This document shows, piece by piece, positions 7,753 through 14,632 of a DNA stretch of 64,000 nt; position 1 is the stretch's first letter, and every line of letters starts with the position of its first letter. This stretch comes from Lysobacter terrestris (lineage in GTDB: Bacteria; Pseudomonadota; Gammaproteobacteria; Xanthomonadales; Xanthomonadaceae): NCBI RefSeq assembly GCF_014489475.1, contig NZ_CP060820.1, forward strand, positions 1,116,001-1,180,000, written 5' to 3'. A model generated the notes under the pieces. The model saw nothing but the letters and a program-made list of their open reading frames with translations, made no database searches and was not told the DNA's origin. Both the position numbers and the translations under genes were made by a program.

Positions 7753-9995
7753 GCAGCAAACTCTTTCATGAAGGACTCCATGGCCTCGGACGCGGCATCG
7801 CCACGTTCGTCGGCAGCCTCCACGGTGGCCGTAAGCGGGGCTTCCTCCTCTGCGATTGCACTCGGACCTCCCCCTGACTTGATCGCCCGTATTTCCTCGT
7901 CACGGTTTTTGCGCAGCCCTCCCACCATGCTTTTCTGGGAGGGTTTCTCTTGCATCGCGAGCTCCTTCGTCAGCTCGGCTTTGCCGCGGTTCGTTGTTGC
8001 CTGACGACGCAGAAGCTTATTTAAGGCCTGCTGGTCCTCATCACCCCGTTGCATGTCCTGGACCAAATCACGCTCTTCGACCCATTGGACGAAGTCGACG
8101 ACTGTTCCCTTTTCCTTCATCTCAACATCGGAACTGACGTTAGGTATGCTGGTCAGGCCGTGATCTGGAAGGGAAAACCAGACATGACTAGTGTCGGTTT
8201 CGCTTTGTCGAATCGTGATGTTCACCGCGCTGTCTTTGATGACCGCCTCTTTGAACTGAGGAGAGCTCTGCAATGCTGGCGCGTAGAACCGGACGTCTGG
8301 GACATGGCGCCGCCCATCTGGCATCAGCAGCCGGATTCCACGCTTGGTCATTACGGCCTTGGCTGGTGGCATGGTGAAGGCCCGCAGCCGCTCCAGGTCG
8401 TACGGAAGGTCTGCCCGCATGTTCTTTTCCATCATCCATTTCAGGATGTTGATGCGCGTAGGCCGTACGCCCTCCGTCAGCATTGCCGTGGGGGCCAGGT
8501 GGGCCACTTCCTCGTTGTTGTACTCAATGACCATCAACAGGAATTCGTGCATGTACTCGGCGTAGTTCCATATAGCCTCCAATGCTGGATGTTTTTCGCC
8601 GCGCTCTCGTCGCTTCCCGAGTGTCGTCCCCGGCAACTTGTGGTTCAGTTCCTTGTGATGGGTGTGGTGCTGCGTCTCGACGTCCGACTTGCTCTGGCCG
8701 CTCCACGACTTGGTGTACTCCACGGCGAAGTGAAACTCCTCCTCCGCGGCGGTGGTGGTTTTTGACTTCAGCTCCCCGTTGTCGGCAAGGATCAACTTGC
8801 AGAGCAGGGATGGCCAATCTTCATCGGTCATCGTGATGCCGAATCGCGCACAGATCTCGACCTTGCTCTCCGCTCCGCACAAGATCGCCTGATGGGCCGT
8901 CCAAGTGCTGGGCGACTCCCAACCCACATAGAAACCAATCACGACAGTCGACCGAACTTCCTTCAGTATCGTGATGTGCATGGGCGGCAGTTTCTTGAGC
9001 CGCGAGAACATGGACGTCAGGTAGGCATCGTTGGTCGTGGAATCGAGCATAGCCATCTGCCCGACAGCACACACTTGGTCCTGTGTGCTTCCTGGCGTTG
9101 CTTGTATGGCCAAGCGACCCAAGCCGATACGCCGCTTACGATCCTCCAACTGGTTCAGCTTACGTCCCCAATAGCGGAACTGCGCCCGTGTCGGCCGCTG
9201 ATGGGGCGGGAAAATTTCGGGGGTTCCATCCCCTTTCAGCGTTGACCAGTGGACGCCGCAAGTTAGGCGATAGGCGTCTGCCTCGTTTATGGTTTTGCTT
9301 GTAAGGAGGTAGCCAATTGCGAGCTTCTTCTTGTCCTCCTCCTTAAGGTAGTAACTTTCCTCAACGACCTTGCCAGCCTTTTCCAGCCGCGACTTCCTGC
9401 CAAGCTTCCGTCGTTGCGCCTTCTCGACACCCGGGCCGCCACGCCGGTGCGTATCTGGGATAAGGCTGTTCCTGACACCGCCACTTGCCAGATAGAGATT
9501 TAGGATTCGGTAGATGGTTGTCTGATCTTTCTTTTTCGCCTTGGCCTGCCTGATGATTGACGCGCGTAGCGCGGTGGGATTGCGCGCAATTTCGCGCACA
9601 CTCATCCCTTTCACGATGGGTTCAAGCAAGGCCAAGTTCGCATCTCGCTGTGCTAGACGTCGTTCTCGCCTTTCCCTCTCCTTCGTCGTTGGAGACAAGT
9701 CCACGTACTCCTGATCTAACATCGACCAATGGCCAGGAGCTTGATACCTCGTTTCGACGATTTGCCCTTCCTTGAGAGCATTCTCCAATGTTGAAAGATC
9801 GAACAGCTTTGGCCCTCGCGCGTACTTGCGGCGCTTGCCACCCTCGCTCCTGAGTCCCGCGATCTCAATAATCGAGGCGATTCCAGCTCGGCAGTCGAGT
9901 AACAGAACTCGATACGGGCGCTTTATCGGGGACTCGCCGATGCCAGGCTTGATCACGGTGTTTTCGCGCAGAATCAAGTGGCCTCTCCAAACCAC
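7749..9995 (-). CDS. tnsB: TnsB-like DDE transposase
   Basis: 748-aa transposase of the retroviral-integrase fold that cuts and joins the 3' ends. Catalytic residues can be placed at D318 (AMLDST), D405 (LADNGE) and E440 (SDVETQHH); the D-to-E spacing of 35 is that of TnsB. Upstream (residues 60-290) are helix-turn-helix regions expected to bind the end repeats. Downstream is a Mu-transposase-C-like beta-barrel region, then a charged tail likely to bind TnsC. The start at 9995 overlaps tnsA by 22 bases; a slightly later start cannot be excluded. Confidence 0.9.
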   Translation of the reverse strand: MVWRGHLILRENTVIKPGIGESPIKRPYRVLLLDCRAGIASIIEIAGLRSEGGKRRKYARGPKLFDLSTLENALKEGQIVETRYQAPGHWSMLDQEYVDLSPTTKERERRERRLAQRDANLALLEPIVKGMSVREIARNPTALRASIIRQAKAKKKDQTTIYRILNLYLASGGVRNSLIPDTHRRGGPGVEKAQRRKLGRKSRLEKAGKVVEESYYLKEEDKKKLAIGYLLTSKTINEADAYRLTCGVHWSTLKGDGTPEIFPPHQRPTRAQFRYWGRKLNQLEDRKRRIGLGRLAIQATPGSTQDQVCAVGQMAMLDSTTNDAYLTSMFSRLKKLPPMHITILKEVRSTVVIGFYVGWESPSTWTAHQAILCGAESKVEICARFGITMTDEDWPSLLCKLILADNGELKSKTTTAAEEEFHFAVEYTKSWSGQSKSDVETQHHTHHKELNHKLPGTTLGKRRERGEKHPALEAIWNYAEYMHEFLLMVIEYNNEEVAHLAPTAMLTEGVRPTRINILKWMMEKNMRADLPYDLERLRAFTMPPAKAVMTKRGIRLLMPDGRRHVPDVRFYAPALQSSPQFKEAVIKDSAVNITIRQSETDTSHVWFSLPDHGLTSIPNVSSDVEMKEKGTVVDFVQWVEERDLVQDMQRGDEDQQALNKLLRRQATTNRGKAELTKELAMQEKPSQKSMVGGLRKNRDEEIRAIKSGGGPSAIAEEEAPLTATVEAADERGDAASEAMESFMKEFAA

Positions 9996-10888
9996 TTCTG
10001 ACGCCCCTTCTCACGCAATGCCATTCCACCGGTAACCAATGGCCTCGTGGTGGTGATCCCTCTAGAAAGGTCGTGGTCCACATGCTGGTGCCAAATCGCA
10101 ATACGAAATGCGCGCTGCTCCTCTGGGACCGACCATCCAACTCTTGCGCCAGCTTCCTTGGAGGCAATCCACGCAGGTCGGTCATACGCTGTGCACTGCA
10201 GGAGATCGACGTACTTTTGGTAGGGTTCCGAGTGCACGATCTTCATGAGCGTTGCGCGCCGCTCGATCGGAGAAATCGCATGCAATCCAACGAGAAGCTT
10301 CGGCGGCAACTGTTCCGGATGCGCCAAGCGAAATGGAATATCCCCAACTACGCAGTACCGGCGATCCAGCTCAATCCGCTCCATGTCGCGATCGGTCGGT
10401 AATCCAGCCTCTACAATGGATTTCGGCTTACAGCTAATCCCGATTAGGCGTTTAGGATTCATTGATTGCGGTACCGTCGCAATCATGTCGATGGTTAAGA
10501 CGTGCGCGATGCGGGTACCCGGATAGGAATGCAGAGTAATGCCCGCTTCCTCCGCTATAGCCTGCGTACCAGGGTGATATCTGGCTTCAGCTCGCGGTGC
10601 AATCTGCGCTTCCGGATGCAGATGAGGCCAAGGCCAGAGGGGATACTGTTCCCTGACATCATTCGCACCCAACCACCAGAGGTAGAGTCCGAACTGGCGC
10701 TCTGCACGTGACAGAAAATGCGTCAGCCTTTTCAGGTACGGTACGGGGCCGACATTGAGATTCGAGTGAGGCGACGAGGTACGCCTGGTGATCGCGATCC
10801 ACGGCTGATATGCATCACCCGTCCCTGTGCCGCGCCCTTCTTGGATCGCAGCCGCAAGCTTTGCCATGGTGAGTTTCATGGCCGCCAC
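9974..10888 (-). CDS. tnsA: TnsA-like endonuclease
   Basis: 304-aa protein fitting TnsA, the restriction-enzyme-like nuclease that cuts the 5' ends so that the element moves by cut-and-paste. Candidate catalytic residues are E63 (SRAERQF), D134 (LTIDMIA) and K154 (GISCKPKS), matching the E-D-(Q/x)xK order of Tn7 TnsA; the usual glutamine is replaced by S152. First gene of the tnsABC operon. Alternative starts at M4 and M8 are possible. The upstream 235 bases hold no gene on this strand, so the operon promoter should lie there. Confidence 0.83.
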   Translation of the reverse strand: MAAMKLTMAKLAAAIQEGRGTGTGDAYQPWIAITRRTSSPHSNLNVGPVPYLKRLTHFLSRAERQFGLYLWWLGANDVREQYPLWPWPHLHPEAQIAPRAEARYHPGTQAIAEEAGITLHSYPGTRIAHVLTIDMIATVPQSMNPKRLIGISCKPKSIVEAGLPTDRDMERIELDRRYCVVGDIPFRLAHPEQLPPKLLVGLHAISPIERRATLMKIVHSEPYQKYVDLLQCTAYDRPAWIASKEAGARVGWSVPEEQRAFRIAIWHQHVDHDLSRGITTTRPLVTGGMALREKGRQKWFGEAT

Positions 10889-11082
10889 CCAAGATGGTCG
10901 GCCTCATGTATATGCAGACAAAATCTGCACGCAACGAACCCTCTGGACACACGCGCCTCCAAGCTCCGGCTAGGAGCACAAGTCAGTCGATCAAGGGATA
11001 TCGACGGAGGCTTGACTTACATGCGGGCAGAGGTGGAGACTGCCGACAAGCGAGCAGCTTGAGCAATCAAGTCACGCCAGAT

Positions 11083-11113
11083 AGCCGCCTTTAGCCGAGG
11101 CGGCTTTCTTTTT
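11083..11113 (+). terminator. Orphan plus-strand terminator-like hairpin
   Basis: A 7-bp stem AGCCGCC/GGCGGCT with a 9-base loop is followed by TTCTTTTTAT. It points rightward, but no plus-strand protein gene lies upstream, so it either ends a small RNA or is a remnant. Confidence 0.6.
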
Positions 11114-11123
11114 ATCCGACGGG

Positions 11124-11426
11124 TTAGGTTTCGGGGTCACCTCCCTGGCGAGGTGAATGTGCGCCTTCAGTCGGCGCCCCCTGCACAAGTGCGTCAATAT
11201 CGCTGACGCGCCCGATCAGGCCGTGCTTAAGCCCCAGCCGCACGGCAATTTCGTGACTCTGGCCACGCAGCCCCTGATTACGACCGGTGAGCACTCCGTA
11301 GACCAGTTGGGCGGAGTAGCCATGGAGCCTCGCCCAGCCACTAATGGACAAGCCCCTACGGGCAAATTCTGAGCGAACCTCCGCGCCACTTCGAAGAGGC
11401 GTGTTAGAGGTCTCTATCGGGAACAT
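11124..11426 (-). CDS. Phage-type HTH DNA-binding protein (BcepMu gp16-like)
   Basis: 100-aa protein with an HTH whose core (ISGWARLHGYSAQLVYGVL, then the GRNQGLRGQ and HEIAVRLGL segments) resembles the BcepMu gp16 family of phage-associated DNA-binding proteins. These sit beside repressor genes in transposable phages. The remaining C-terminus is short and low in complexity. It is divergent from an XRE regulator across a 74-base spacer with an AT-rich palindrome whose left arm includes this gene's ATG. No Shine-Dalgarno is visible, so translation may be leaderless or start further in. Likely role: one half of a two-repressor switch controlling the operon to its right; this is inference. Confidence 0.7.
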   Translation of the reverse strand: MFPIETSNTPLRSGAEVRSEFARRGLSISGWARLHGYSAQLVYGVLTGRNQGLRGQSHEIAVRLGLKHGLIGRVSDIDALVQGAPTEGAHSPRQGGDPET

Positions 11427-11448
11427 ATGTATTCATTTGTATACATAT
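11425..11448. promoter_or_regulatory. Palindromic operator between divergent regulators
   Basis: Perfect 8-base inverted repeat ATATGTAT / ATACATAT separated by 8 bases, in a strikingly AT-rich spacer. It overlaps the start codon of the leftward HTH gene. It lies just upstream of a TATAGT -10-like box (11458-11463) with TTGTAT (11437-11442) about 15 bases before it, for the rightward XRE gene. A repressor bound here could shut both directions. Confidence 0.6.
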
Positions 11449-11500
11449 ATTGCTCCTTATAGTAAACTTTCCGCGTCATCGCAAGGCCCGGAGACCCGAG

Positions 11501-11911
11501 ATGAGCTTCGGCAGCAGACTCCGGCAAGAACGGGGCCGGCTCGAACTGACCCAGCAGAAGTTCGCCGAGTTAGGCGGAGTCAAGCGCGTGAGTCAGCACT
11601 TGTACGAGCAGGATGCCCGTGTGCCGGACATGACCTACTTGATGCGGCTGAAGGAAGGCGGCGTCGATGTGTGGTTTCTGATCAATGGCGCACGATTTGT
11701 AGCAGGCACCGGTAGCGCCCTTCCCAGATCCGTCTACGTTTCCGCGTTCCGCGCGGTCGATGAGCTTGCCCGTGACGCAGATGGGCAAGCCTTGCCGCTT
11801 GACGAACGCGAGCGTCTCTTCGACTTCCTGCTCACTCTGCTACAAAACGAACACTCGTCAGCAAGTCTGGAGGAGATCAAATCACGCCTCTCAGGGGCCT
11901 TGGTCGCATGA
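11501..11911 (+). CDS. XRE-family transcriptional regulator
   Basis: 136-aa protein with an N-terminal XRE helix-turn-helix (residues 1-65: SFGSRLRQERGRLELTQQ, later YEQDARVPDMTYLMRL and DVWFLING). This is the layout of short phage-type repressors. The C-terminal half is helical and may dimerise. ATG 11501 was preferred to an upstream ATG at 11450 because it places the HTH at the N-terminus and has GGAG nearby. It overlaps the membrane-protein gene by 4 bases (ATGA), so it is first in the apparent operon running to about 14.5 or 18.0 kb. It probably controls that operon through the palindrome at 11425-11448. Confidence 0.82.
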   Translation: MSFGSRLRQERGRLELTQQKFAELGGVKRVSQHLYEQDARVPDMTYLMRLKEGGVDVWFLINGARFVAGTGSALPRSVYVSAFRAVDELARDADGQALPLDERERLFDFLLTLLQNEHSSASLEEIKSRLSGALVA

Positions 11912-12522
11912 CCTCGCTCAGGCGCTGCATCACCGCGATCGAAACCGGCCTGGATGAAGTCTTCTCTGGCCGATGGTGGTGGCGGGCCTGTCGCTACGTC
12001 GCCGAAAGGCGCCTCGAATGGGTGCTAAACCAGTTTGGGGAGAACTCGCTGGCGGCGCGACGTGAGACTGAGCGATACCGGCGAATGCAATTCGCGGTCA
12101 CCTTCTGGCGGCCAGCGCCTAGTCCAGTCAGGCAGGTCGTACTGAGAGCCAGGCAGGCCGGTGTAAGCATGTCCGACCTTCAGCTGATCGTGCTCAACAC
12201 CGATGTGCGGACTCGCAGCAACAAAGCGTTCGTTCGCCGATCAGTACTAGCTAGGGCTCTATCGGCGACCATGGCTACCGTTGTCGGAGTGCACTGGTTC
12301 TTGATGTATGTCTTGGCCGTTACCGCACCTGGTCCGATCTGGCTAAAGATTCTTGTGATCCTCGGTATCTTTGTTGTTTATGCAACTCTCTACCGGGGTT
12401 GGAGCCTTTATGCCTACCGCGCACTAGCCGCAGTGGACCAGTCCGGAAAGCAGTTAGATCAGCTGTGCTCCCAGTCCAATTCTGGAAACAGCGCGAAGCT
12501 TCATCAATTGAACAAAATCTAG
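11908..12522 (+). CDS. Small membrane protein with two TM helices, unknown function
   Basis: 204-aa protein. Residues 1-105 are basic and helical and probably cytosolic. Two hydrophobic segments follow at about 112-133 (LSATMATVVGVHWFLMYVLA) and 140-165 (LKILVILGIFVVYATLY), then a polar tail. No family is recognised. Translationally coupled to the XRE gene and 35 bases before an SPFH gene. A small two-helix membrane protein next to an SPFH protein suggests a membrane anchor or effector for the SPFH assembly; this is inference from context only. Confidence 0.7.
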   Translation: MTSLRRCITAIETGLDEVFSGRWWWRACRYVAERRLEWVLNQFGENSLAARRETERYRRMQFAVTFWRPAPSPVRQVVLRARQAGVSMSDLQLIVLNTDVRTRSNKAFVRRSVLARALSATMATVVGVHWFLMYVLAVTAPGPIWLKILVILGIFVVYATLYRGWSLYAYRALAAVDQSGKQLDQLCSQSNSGNSAKLHQLNKI

Positions 12523-12557
12523 GCCCTAGGCCTATCGACTCATGACAAGGGGGATCC

Positions 12558-13586
12558 ATGTTTGGTTTGCGCTACGTCAAGGCCAGTCCCAGCACTTACG
12601 TCATCCAGTACCGAAACGGGCAGCCGGTCCGCGAAGGCACCGGCCTCGCCTTCTTCTATTTCGCTCCCAATGCCTCACTAGTTTCGGTCCCGCTGGAAAG
12701 CGTGGACGTACCTTTCATGTTCAATGAGGTCAGCAGCGACTTCCAGCAAGTGACCGTGCAGGGTCAGGTCACATATCGCGTGACCGAGCCCAAGACGCTT
12801 GCCAGCCTCATGAATTTCACGCTTAAGCCTAATGGCGAGTACGTGTCGGAGGATCCGACCAAGGTTCCGCAGCGCGTAGTCAATGCTGTCCAGGTCCAGC
12901 TTCGGTCCGTACTGCAAGGCCAGACCCTTCAGGACCTGCTTCGCGCATCCGAGCGCCTGGTGCAGACGGTTCGTGACGGTCTACGTCAGCCGGAAGGGCT
13001 GTCCAGCCTGGGGCTCGAGCTCGTGAACTTGGCCGTGCTCGCGGTGAGACCCAATCCGGAAACATCGCGCGCCTTGGAAGCCACGGTGCGCGAGCAGATC
13101 CTCAAGCAGGCCGATGACGCGACCTACCTGCGACGAAACTCCGCCATCGAGCAAGAGCGCGCGATCAAGGAGAACGAACTGAATACCGAGATCGCGGTCG
13201 AGACCAAGAAGCGCCAGATCCGTGAGACCCAGTTGGAAGCAGAGCGCGCAGCGCAGCAAAAGCGTCAAGAGATCCAGAACGAGGACATGGCCGGGCGCAT
13301 CGCCCTTGAGGACAAGAACAAGGCGCTAACTGCCCTTCGCATGGAAAACGCACAGAAGGAAGCCGACGCCAGGGCCTATGCCGTCGGTGCGGTGATGAAA
13401 GCCGTGCAGGGTGTCGATCCCAAGGTGCTGCAGGCACTGAACGTCGGCAATGCTGATCCCAGCGCTCTGATCGCGATGGCCTTCCAAGGCCTGGCAGAGA
13501 ACGCCGATCGCATCGGCGAGCTCAACATCACGCCTGATCTCCTGCAACAGCTTGCTGCCAAGGGCCAGGCCACGGCGCGGGCGTAA
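12558..13586 (+). CDS. SPFH/Band 7-domain protein
   Basis: 342-aa protein related to stomatin/prohibitin/flotillin proteins, which form ring-like membrane scaffolds. Residues 20-180 form the SPFH domain (FFYFAPNASLVSVPLESVDV, then QVTVQGQVTYRV, then GLELVNLAVLAVRP). Residues 180-285 are a long charged coiled coil (ATYLRRNSAIEQERAIKENE onward). It lacks the N-terminal membrane helix of classical stomatins, so membrane attachment may come from the preceding two-helix protein. A strong AGGGGG precedes the start. The next gene begins three bases after the stop, implying tight coupling to the NAD-kinase-like protein. Confidence 0.82.
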   Translation: MFGLRYVKASPSTYVIQYRNGQPVREGTGLAFFYFAPNASLVSVPLESVDVPFMFNEVSSDFQQVTVQGQVTYRVTEPKTLASLMNFTLKPNGEYVSEDPTKVPQRVVNAVQVQLRSVLQGQTLQDLLRASERLVQTVRDGLRQPEGLSSLGLELVNLAVLAVRPNPETSRALEATVREQILKQADDATYLRRNSAIEQERAIKENELNTEIAVETKKRQIRETQLEAERAAQQKRQEIQNEDMAGRIALEDKNKALTALRMENAQKEADARAYAVGAVMKAVQGVDPKVLQALNVGNADPSALIAMAFQGLAENADRIGELNITPDLLQQLAAKGQATARA

Positions 13587-13589
13587 GGC

Positions 13590-14525
13590 ATGGAGCCGCT
13601 GAGCCAGCGGATCGTCCTGATCGTCCGCAAGACCCGCCTCGAAGACCTGACGGTCCGGTTCAACACGGTTGAGCAGGCACGCTTCTACATCGAGCACCTG
13701 GGTGCGGATTTCGGCGACTACGAGGCCGAGCACCGCATCTATCAGCAAGCAGTGCTGACTGCCGAAACCTCGTTGCGCCGGTTTGGTCGCGTGCAGAAGC
13801 TCGATCGCAGCTTCCTGCCCAACTTCCTGTTCCCTCCCGATGCCTTGGTGGTAGTTCTGGGACAGGATGGCCTTGTGGCTAATACCCTGAAATACCTCTC
13901 GGGTCAGCCGGTTATCGGCGTGAATCCCGATCCTGCAAGATGGGACGGCGTGCTCTTGCCATTCAAAGTAGGTGACCTCGCTTCGATCACGCTCGCCGCA
14001 CAGACCGGAACGCGCCCAACCCGCAGCATCACGATGGCGCGTGCGCGCCTGAGCGACGGCCAGGAGTTGCACGCGGTCAACGACCTATTCATTGGTCCGC
14101 GCTCACACGTGTCCGCACGGTACGAAATCCAAATCGGCGGCCGGAGCGAGACGCATTCCTCCAGCGGTTTGATTGTTTCGACCGGGCTCGGCTCCACGGG
14201 TTGGTTTCGCAGTCTGCTCGCAGGCGCAGCAGGGATCGCTGGACAGTCGATGAGGGGATCCATCAAGGAACTACGCGAAAAGGGATTTCCGTGGGACGCC
14301 GACCACCTGCATTTCACAGTTCGCGAACCATTCCCAAGCAAGACGACGCAGACAGATCTAGTTTTTGGAATAGTCACACGGGACCAGCCCCTCAGGTTGT
14401 TGTCCCAGATGGCTGGGTACGGTGTGATTTTCAGCGACGGTATCGAGACCGATTTTCTCGAGTTCAACTCAGGAATGGTTGCAACGATTGACGTTGCCCA
14501 ACGTCACGGCAATCTCGTTCTTTAA
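13590..14525 (+). CDS. Divergent NAD-kinase-fold protein
   Basis: 311-aa protein with the C-terminal fold of ATP-NAD/diacylglycerol kinases. It has a glycine loop GQDG at residues 91-94 where NAD kinases have GGDG, an asparagine-acid pair AVNDLFIG at 163-170, and the strong NADK signature GLIVSTGLGSTGW at 193-205. The first 75 residues are unlike housekeeping NAD kinases. It could phosphorylate NAD or another nucleotide, or sense NAD(H); the altered glycine loop leaves activity open. Placed directly after the SPFH gene. It may draw on NAD pools as some phage-defence systems do, but that is inference. Confidence 0.72.
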   Translation: MEPLSQRIVLIVRKTRLEDLTVRFNTVEQARFYIEHLGADFGDYEAEHRIYQQAVLTAETSLRRFGRVQKLDRSFLPNFLFPPDALVVVLGQDGLVANTLKYLSGQPVIGVNPDPARWDGVLLPFKVGDLASITLAAQTGTRPTRSITMARARLSDGQELHAVNDLFIGPRSHVSARYEIQIGGRSETHSSSGLIVSTGLGSTGWFRSLLAGAAGIAGQSMRGSIKELREKGFPWDADHLHFTVREPFPSKTTQTDLVFGIVTRDQPLRLLSQMAGYGVIFSDGIETDFLEFNSGMVATIDVAQRHGNLVL

Positions 14526-14632
14526 GAGCATGACTGTTCAAGTTGCTGTCCCTGCGATGTGCTCCTGGCGGATCAACAAGCGCGAGGGAAGCGGTCTAGT
14601 CAGCACGGCCCAGACTCAACTTCGGAGCCGAT

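Noticed and set aside
10894-11094. Small plus-strand frame before the orphan terminator
   Set aside because: No Shine-Dalgarno, no recognisable sequence and poor codon pattern; a non-coding RNA is a better guess.
3311-11123. CRISPR-associated transposon (I-F3 or V-K type)
   Set aside because: No cas genes and no direct-repeat/spacer array in or near the element; both TniQ proteins are of TnsD-like size.
7749-11911. Mu-like prophage, suggested by the Mu-type transposase fold and the gp16-like and XRE repressors
   Set aside because: No head, tail, lysis or Gam/Mor genes; TnsA, TnsC and TniQ partners and the attTn7 position define a Tn7-like element.
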